DNA of 64,000 nt from Mycolicibacterium confluentis. Its GTDB lineage: Bacteria > Actinomycetota > Actinomycetes > Mycobacteriales > Mycobacteriaceae. The stretch spans positions 1,860,001-1,924,000 of the forward strand of contig NZ_AP022612.1 in the NCBI RefSeq assembly GCF_010729895.1, written 5' to 3'. The position numbers were made by a program, and so were the translations under genes. Shown here piece by piece: positions 59,192 through 64,000 of this stretch (position 1 is the stretch's first letter; the number at the start of each line of letters is the position of its first letter). A model generated the notes under the pieces. It did not search any database. It was given only the letters and a program-made list of their open reading frames with translations, and was not told where the DNA came from.

Positions 59192-60983
59192 TCGGCGTCC
59201 GTGCAACGGTTTTCGGCACGGGCGTGATCTCGGCGGCCGGTTCGACGTACTGCTCGGCGGCGAGCCGGGCCGAACGTGCCGCCGCCGCCCAGCGGGACCA
59301 GCGGCCTGCGCCGCCCGCGGGCGACGTCCAGCCCTGACTGCTGTGCACGATCCTGGTGCCGGGCGTGGTCAGCCAGCGCGCGACCAGTCCCACCTCCTCG
59401 ACCAGCGCACCGCCCAGCGGGGCCGGTTCGGCCAGGATCGTCTGTGCCCCCGCGCACAACGCCTCGACCACGGGCATCGGGGGGACACCGCGTGGTGCTC
59501 TGCCCGCGGCGGCCAGTTGGCCGCGTCGGACCACCGCCAACTGCCAGCCGCCGGCCCCGTCGGGCGCCGCGGCGACAAGCTCGTCGACCGCCGTCAGCGC
59601 CGCCAGGCGTTGCCCGCGGACCGAGGTGTCGATCGCGGTCGCGGCCTGATCGCGTAACCGCGCCGCGCTTTCGTAGAGTCCGCGCTCGGCGAGCGCGTCG
59701 ACGTGCGCGACGGCCGCGGCCAGCGGGGTGTCGTCGATGCCGGTGAGCACCGCGACGGCACGGCTGACCGCGGGCGCGTACTCCTGCGCGCTGACGTCTC
59801 GGGGTGCCGGGCACGCCGCCACCTCCCGTTCGGGGCAGGACGGACCGTGCCGGGCTGAGCGGCCGAGACGGTTGGTGCACGTGCGGACGCCGGTGAACCG
59901 CGCCAGCAGCGCCGCCGTCGCGGCGGCGTCGGCGCGGGCCCGGAAGGGGCCGAGGGTGTGGCGTTCGCCCGGTGTGCGGACGACGGTGAAGCGCGGAAAT
60001 GCCTCGTCGGACAACGTGATCCACCACCATCGGTGCGGAAACTTGGAGCGCCGGTTGTAGGGCGGAGCATGTGCGGCGAGCAGGCGCAGTTCCCGCACGC
60101 CAGCCTCGAGACCGTGCGCGCATTCGACATGATCGACCGCCTCGGCCAGGGCCACCATCTCGCGCATCCGGCCGCGGGGATCCGAGCCGTTGAAGTATTG
60201 GGTGACGCGACGACGCAGGTCGACGGCCGTCCCGACGTAGAGCACTTCGCCCGAGGGGCCGCGGAACAGATAGACCCCGGGACGATTGGGCAGGGTGGAC
60301 GCGAGACCGCGTTTGCGCCGTTGCGCGGGCGTGACGTCGGGGAGGAAGGCACGCAGATCGGGATAGGTGTGCACGCCCTGGTTGCCGACCCTGTCAATCA
60401 GGCCGTGCAGCACGTCGACGGTGGCCCGCGCATCGTCGAGGGCGCGGTGAGTGGGGGTCGTGCTGGTGCGGAACAGTCGCGCGAGTTCCCCTAGGCGGAC
60501 GCTGGGCGCCTCCTCTCGGGTGAGCACTCTGCGGGCCAACCGCACCGTGCACAGGACCGGCGGCCGCGGCCACGGCAGCTCGCACTGCGCGGCGGCGGCC
60601 CGCAGGAAGCCCATGTCGAAGCCGGCGTTGTGGGCCACCAGCACCGCGCCGCGGCAGAACTCGAGGAACATCGGCAGCACGGCGTCGATGGTCGGTGCGT
60701 CCCGCACCATTGCGGTGGTGATGCCGGTCAGATGGACGATCTGCGGTGGAATCGCGCGCCCGGGATCGACAAGTGTGGCAAATTCTCCGAGCACCTCACC
60801 GCCACACACCTTGACCGCGCCGATCTCGGTGATGGCATCGCAGTGACCGCCCGGATCTTTGGCGGTGGCGCGCCCCCCGGTGGTCTCGAGGTCCACCACG
60901 ACGAACGTGATGGCGCGCAGCGGCAGATCCGCCGCGGGGTCGAGGTCGGCGAAGCTCAGCTGTGCCGACTTGTCCGAACTCAC
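59175..60983 (-). CDS. DEDDh exonuclease-GIY-YIG (UvrC/Cho-like) fusion protein (Rv2191-like)
   Basis: 602 residues from a GTG at 60983. Residues ~20-195 are a DnaQ-type exonuclease: [10 protein letters not shown] (Asp, Glu), [12 protein letters not shown] and [15 protein letters not shown] (His, Asp). Residues ~230-310 are a GIY-YIG nuclease: [19 protein letters not shown] and [11 protein letters not shown]-terminal ~280-residue region has several Cys ([12 protein letters not shown]) and no clear match. It may act in DNA repair or processing of damaged ends. A -10 TAACGT ends 8 nt before the GTG. Confidence 0.88.
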
Positions 60984-60991
60984 GTTCGATC

Positions 60992-60997
60992 ACGTTA
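60992..60997 (-). promoter_or_regulatory. -10 TAACGT of the DEDDh/GIY-YIG gene
   Basis: Minus strand TAACGT, then GATCGAAC (8 nt), then the GTG at 60983. Confidence 0.4.
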
Positions 60998-61156
60998 GAG
61001 GCTGGGGGCGACAGAATCCGGGAGAACCGAAGTCGAGCGGGGCTCGTGTCGCGGATCCGGGCGGCTGTGGGCGGATAAGAATGTGACGGATGTTGTCGGT
61101 GCCCTCGGTTAGCGTGCGAAACGCAGCAGACCAACGGAGGAAGTGGGACAACACCA

Positions 61157-61399
61157 ATGCGACAAAACGAGAACTCCTGGGGCCGTGACGATGCGCCCGA
61201 ACCCGTCGTCATCGACTGTGACGACTGTGCTGTGCGCGGCCTCGGATGCCGAGAATGTGTGGTCAGCGTGCTTCTTGGAGTGCCTGAGACATTGCTGGCC
61301 GATGAGCGTGCGGCGCTCGAAGTGCTTGCCGAGGCCGGCCTCGCGCCCCGCTTGCGCCTGGTTCCGATCCACCGCGGCCAGCAGCCCGGCGTCGCGTGA
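61157..61399 (+). CDS. Small Cys-rich protein with CxxC pair, unknown function
   Basis: 80 residues. Four cysteines in a compact block (VIDCDDCAVRGLGCRECVVS, residues ~18-37), spaced C-x2-C-x6-C-x2-C, fit a zinc or Fe-S site. The C-terminal half is a helix followed by a basic segment. No DNA-binding motif was recognised. GGAGGAAG lies about 14 nt before the ATG, and a TAGCGT hexamer (61111-61116) would give a leader of about 35 nt. It precedes the NlpC/P60 gene on the same strand by 199 bp. Confidence 0.75.
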   Translation: MRQNENSWGRDDAPEPVVIDCDDCAVRGLGCRECVVSVLLGVPETLLADERAALEVLAEAGLAPRLRLVPIHRGQQPGVA

Positions 61400-61466
61400 T
61401 TCACAGCAGGTGTTCAGCCGGGGCCGGGCGCGGCAGCGCGATTTCTGGCACTGAGTGCTGTTAAAT

Positions 61467-61521
61467 TTAGGTCTCCTGATGGACAACGCCGATGCCGTTT
61501 CGTAACCTATTCGAGACCTAA
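61467..61521. promoter_or_regulatory. 9-bp inverted repeat upstream of the NlpC/P60 gene
   Basis: TTAGGTCTC (61467-61475) and GAGACCTAA (61513-61521), perfect arms 37 nt apart. Between them lies a TAACCT hexamer (61503-61508) that would start an ~80-nt leader. GTAAC-6 nt-GAGAC (61502-61517) loosely resembles the direct-repeat sites of MtrA. Confidence 0.4.
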
Positions 61522-61598
61522 GGCGTTTCGGCGGCGGTGCGGTTGGGCGAGATCCACGCATCGCTCACGCACTCAAAGGCAGTTTAAGGACGCAAATC

Positions 61599-62735
61599 TT
61601 GAGGTTTGACGGCAGGCGATGGGGCGATCGGAACATCAGGCGACCCCTCAAGAAAACCGCCATCGGCACACTCGCCGCACTCACCGTCCTCAGCGGAGCA
61701 CTCGCCTCCAGCGCGCACGCTGACCCGCAAGACGATGCGCTGGCAAAGTTGAACGAACTTTCGCGGCAGGCCGAGCAGACCACCGAGGCGATGCACAGCG
61801 CCCAACTCGACCTGAACGCCAAACTCGAGGCCCAGGGCGCCGCGGACCGCAGACTCGCCGCCGACCGCGCCTCGATGGCCGCTGCGCAGACCGAGCTTGC
61901 GATCTTCCAGTCCGGCGTCAACAAGTTCGCCGCCGCCATGTACATGGGCGGGCGCACGTCGGGCTTCAACGCCATCCTCACCGCCGAGTCTCCGCAGGGC
62001 CTGATCGACAAGCTGTCCGTGCAGCGGGTCATGGCCGCCGAGGTCGGGGCACAGATGGGGAACTACCGCCGGGTCAGCGAGCAGGCCGTCGCCGCCGAGG
62101 CGGCCTCCGCCAAGTCCGCTGCCGAGGCCAAGACCGCGGCCGAGCAGGCCGCCGCAGTGCGCGCCGACCTGCAGTCGAAGCAGAGCGAACTGCAGTTGAA
62201 GATCGCGGTCGTCCGATCGCAGTACGAGGCGCTGACCCCCGAGCAGCGGGTTGCTCTCGCCGAGCCCGGTCCGGTCCCGCCGGCCCCCGAGGCACCGCCA
62301 GGGCCCGATGTGCTGGCCCAGGCACCCGAGGGTGTCCCGCCAGGTGATTTGGCGCCGGATGCGGCGCTGCCGGCGATGCCCGGTAACGGCCAGGGTGTGG
62401 TGGCCGTGCAGGCCGCGCTCACCCGCGTGGGATCGCCGTATTCGTGGGGCGGTTCGGGTCCCGGCGCATTTGACTGCTCGGGCCTGGTGATGTGGGCGTT
62501 CCAGCAGGCCGGTATCGCGCTGCCGCACTCCAGCCAGGCGCTGGCCCGCGGTGGTCAACCCGTCTCCCGTGGGGAACTGCAACCCGGCGACGTCGTGAAC
62601 TTCTACTCGGATGCCTCCCACACCGGCATCTACGTCGGTGACGGAATGGTGGTCCACGCCTCCACCTACGGCGTCCCGGTCAAGGTGGTGCCGCTGGATG
62701 GTGCCGGACCGTTCTACAACGCCCGCCGCTACTGA
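61599..62735 (+). CDS. Secreted NlpC/P60 peptidoglycan hydrolase (Rv2190c-like)
   Basis: 378 residues from a TTG at 61599 with AAGGA 8 nt upstream. Signal peptide (KKTAIGTLAALTVLSGALAS, cleavage near AHA-DPQ), a coiled coil of about 180 residues (LAKLNELSRQAEQTTEAMHS and on), a Pro-rich linker, and a C-terminal NlpC/P60 domain. Catalytic residues are C293 (FDCSGLV), H341 (SHTGIYVG) and H353 (VHAS). It cuts the D-Glu-meso-DAP bond of peptidoglycan stems during growth and division. The rare TTG may keep its level low. The next gene starts inside its last codons. Confidence 0.92.
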   Translation: MRFDGRRWGDRNIRRPLKKTAIGTLAALTVLSGALASSAHADPQDDALAKLNELSRQAEQTTEAMHSAQLDLNAKLEAQGAADRRLAADRASMAAAQTELAIFQSGVNKFAAAMYMGGRTSGFNAILTAESPQGLIDKLSVQRVMAAEVGAQMGNYRRVSEQAVAAEAASAKSAAEAKTAAEQAAAVRADLQSKQSELQLKIAVVRSQYEALTPEQRVALAEPGPVPPAPEAPPGPDVLAQAPEGVPPGDLAPDAALPAMPGNGQGVVAVQAALTRVGSPYSWGGSGPGAFDCSGLVMWAFQQAGIALPHSSQALARGGQPVSRGELQPGDVVNFYSDASHTGIYVGDGMVVHASTYGVPVKVVPLDGAGPFYNARRY

Positions 62736-63576
62736 TCGTCTCCGGCGCCGATGGCCCGTGGCCGTCGGTGCCGTGGTGGCCGTTGTCGCCGCGCTGGCCC
62801 TTCTCCTGCTGACTCGAGCACCGCACGACACCGCACCGACACCCGTATCCGTGCCGTCGGCGCAGAAGGTGACCGTCGGGGATGGCCGCACCGTCACTTC
62901 GCTGAGCCTTGGTGGGGAGGCGACAGACGCCGTGCTGCGCCGCGCCGAAGCCGACCTCGTCCTGAGCGCCCCACGCGTGGAACGCTTCTGGGGCACCGAC
63001 TGGTCCGATGAGATCGTCGTGGTTGCGACGGGCACCGACGCCGAGTTCGCAGCCGCGGCGCCGGGTGCGCCCTCCGGAATGGCCGCGGTCGCGGTGGCAG
63101 ACGCCGTCGATCCCCTCCGGCGGACGGCCGAAGGTCAACGCATCGTCTTAAGCCCCGGTGCCGGCCGGATGACCGATGAGGCCCTGCGATTGGTCCTGAC
63201 CCACGAGCTGTTCCACTACGCGGCCCGAACCGACACCGCGACCGACGCGCCGCGGTGGATCACCGAGGGCGTCGCGGACTACGTCGCCCGAACCGGTCCC
63301 GTTCCGCATCTGCCCCCGCCGACCCGGCTGCCGTCGGACGCCGACTTCGCCGCGCAGGGCCCGCAGCTTTCTGAGGCCTACGACCGCGCCTGGCTGTTCG
63401 CGCGCTTCATCGCCGACCGGTACGGCGAGCCCGCCCTGCGGGATCTCTACACCGCGGCCGCCGGTCAAGGCCACCGCGACACCGACACCGCGCTGCGCCA
63501 GGTCACCGGCACCGACCCCACAGGCCTGCTCGATCAGTGGCGTGGCTGGCTGGCCGCTGCTGCCGGGCCCCGTTAA
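62698..63576 (+). CDS. Membrane-anchored HExxH metalloprotease-like protein (Rv2189c-like)
   Basis: 292 residues from the ATG at 62698, which has AAGGTGG 9-10 nt upstream and overlaps the NlpC/P60 gene by 38 bp. A GTG at 62758 would lose the basic flank (DRLRRRW) of the single membrane helix (VAVGAVVAVVAALALLLL). The extracellular domain has H169-E-L-F-H173 and E190 in ITEGVADYVA, the gluzincin metal site of peptidase MA-like proteins. Its substrate is unknown; coupling to a peptidoglycan hydrolase suggests a cell-wall role. Confidence 0.85.
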   Translation: MVPDRSTTPAATDRLRRRWPVAVGAVVAVVAALALLLLTRAPHDTAPTPVSVPSAQKVTVGDGRTVTSLSLGGEATDAVLRRAEADLVLSAPRVERFWGTDWSDEIVVVATGTDAEFAAAAPGAPSGMAAVAVADAVDPLRRTAEGQRIVLSPGAGRMTDEALRLVLTHELFHYAARTDTATDAPRWITEGVADYVARTGPVPHLPPPTRLPSDADFAAQGPQLSEAYDRAWLFARFIADRYGEPALRDLYTAAAGQGHRDTDTALRQVTGTDPTGLLDQWRGWLAAAAGPR

Positions 63577-63589
63577 CATCGGCAGGCAT

Positions 63590-64000
63590 ATGACCCGAGT
63601 CCTGCTGGTGACCAACGACTTTCCACCGCGGCGCGGGGGCATTCAGTCCTATCTCGAAGAACTCGTGGTGCGGTTGGCCGCCACGGGTGAGCACGACCTG
63701 ACGGTCTACGCGCCGCGCTGGAAGGACGCACCGGAGTTCGACGAACGGGCCGAAGCCGCGGGATACCGGGTGGTGCGGCATCCCGGGACGCTGATGCTCC
63801 CGGTTCCCACGGTCGAGTCCCGGATGAGTGATCTGATCGAACGCCACGAGGTCGAGACGGTGTGGTTCGGGGCCGCGGCGCCGCTGGCCCTGCTCGCCCC
63901 GCGGGCCCGCCGCGCGGGCGCGAGCACGGTCATCGCGAGCACACACGGCCACGAAGTGGGCTGGTCGATGCTTCCCGTCGCGCGCTCGGCGCTGCGCCGC
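63590..64000 (+). CDS. pimB: Mannosyltransferase PimB' (N-terminal part)
   Basis: 137 residues are visible before the window ends. GT-B, family GT4 start: MTRVLLVTNDFPPRRGGIQS with the glycine loop GGI that contacts the nucleotide sugar, then LEELVVRLAATGEHDLTVYA and ASTHGHEVGWSML. The match to M. tuberculosis Rv2188c, which adds the second mannose of phosphatidylinositol dimannoside from GDP-mannose, rests on this part and on gene order after the Rv2189c-like gene. The ATG at 63590 has GGCAGG close upstream. Confidence 0.88.
   Translation, partial: MTRVLLVTNDFPPRRGGIQSYLEELVVRLAATGEHDLTVYAPRWKDAPEFDERAEAAGYRVVRHPGTLMLPVPTVESRMSDLIERHEVETVWFGAAAPLALLAPRARRAGASTVIASTHGHEVGWSMLPVARSALRR

Noticed and set aside
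61400..61598. c-di-AMP (ydaO) riboswitch ahead of the NlpC/P60 gene
   Set aside because: Such genes often carry it in actinobacteria, but the conserved core elements were not found in this leader.

Overview
The window is high-GC DNA from a rapidly growing mycobacterium close to Mycobacterium (Mycolicibacterium) smegmatis. The gene content and order follow the M. tuberculosis Rv2188c-Rv2226 block: glnA2-glnE, glnA1, lipA-lipB, dlaT, ephD, pepB, gcvT, ilvE, cobS-cobT-cobU, adoK, asnB, ctaC-ctaF-mmpS3, ctaE-qcrCAB, trpD and pimB. M. tuberculosis names are assigned from memory of those proteins, not from a search.

Left arm (1-9940) is accessory. It holds the 5' part of a HelR/HelD-type RNA polymerase helicase with a rifamycin-associated element upstream, a 13E12-type HNH protein, an AraC regulator with a glyoxalase, the RNase P RNA gene rnpB, a CYTH-CHAD polyphosphate-type protein, and a three-gene DUF1989/urea-carboxylase-fragment operon facing a TetR-enoyl-CoA hydratase pair. 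Positions 9947-24697 carry panB, a wax ester synthase, two Hip1-like esterases in tandem, the nitrogen genes glnA2-glnE, and a run of lipid/oxidation enzymes ending in dtd.

Positions 24872-33872 hold glnA1 and a minus-strand run in which lipoate synthesis (lipB, lipA) lies beside dlaT, whose E2 protein is lipoylated. Positions 34038-48000 hold ephD, pepB, gcvT, ilvE, a large Gly-Val repeat protein of unknown role, the cobalamin nucleotide-loop genes, glycerate kinase, an IscA-like protein and adenosine kinase. Positions 47851-57990 are the aerobic respiratory block: asnB, then cytochrome aa3 subunits (ctaC, ctaF, ctaE) and the cytochrome bcc complex (qcrC, qcrA, qcrB). This block is broken by a 0.6-kb gene-free stretch with a decayed SARP/BTAD regulator, a perfect 16-bp inverted repeat and the qcrB terminator. 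The right end (58115-64000) carries trpD, a DEDDh-nuclease/UvrC-like protein, a small Cys-rich protein, an NlpC/P60 cell-wall hydrolase, an anchored HExxH protein and the start of pimB.

Regulation: about 19 start codons have a mycobacterial -10 hexamer (TANNNT) ending 6-8 nt upstream, which predicts leaderless mRNAs. This settles several start choices. Twice the -10 of a downstream gene is built on the TAG stop codon of the gene before it. No CRISPR array, tRNA, rRNA operon, insertion sequence or complete prophage was seen.
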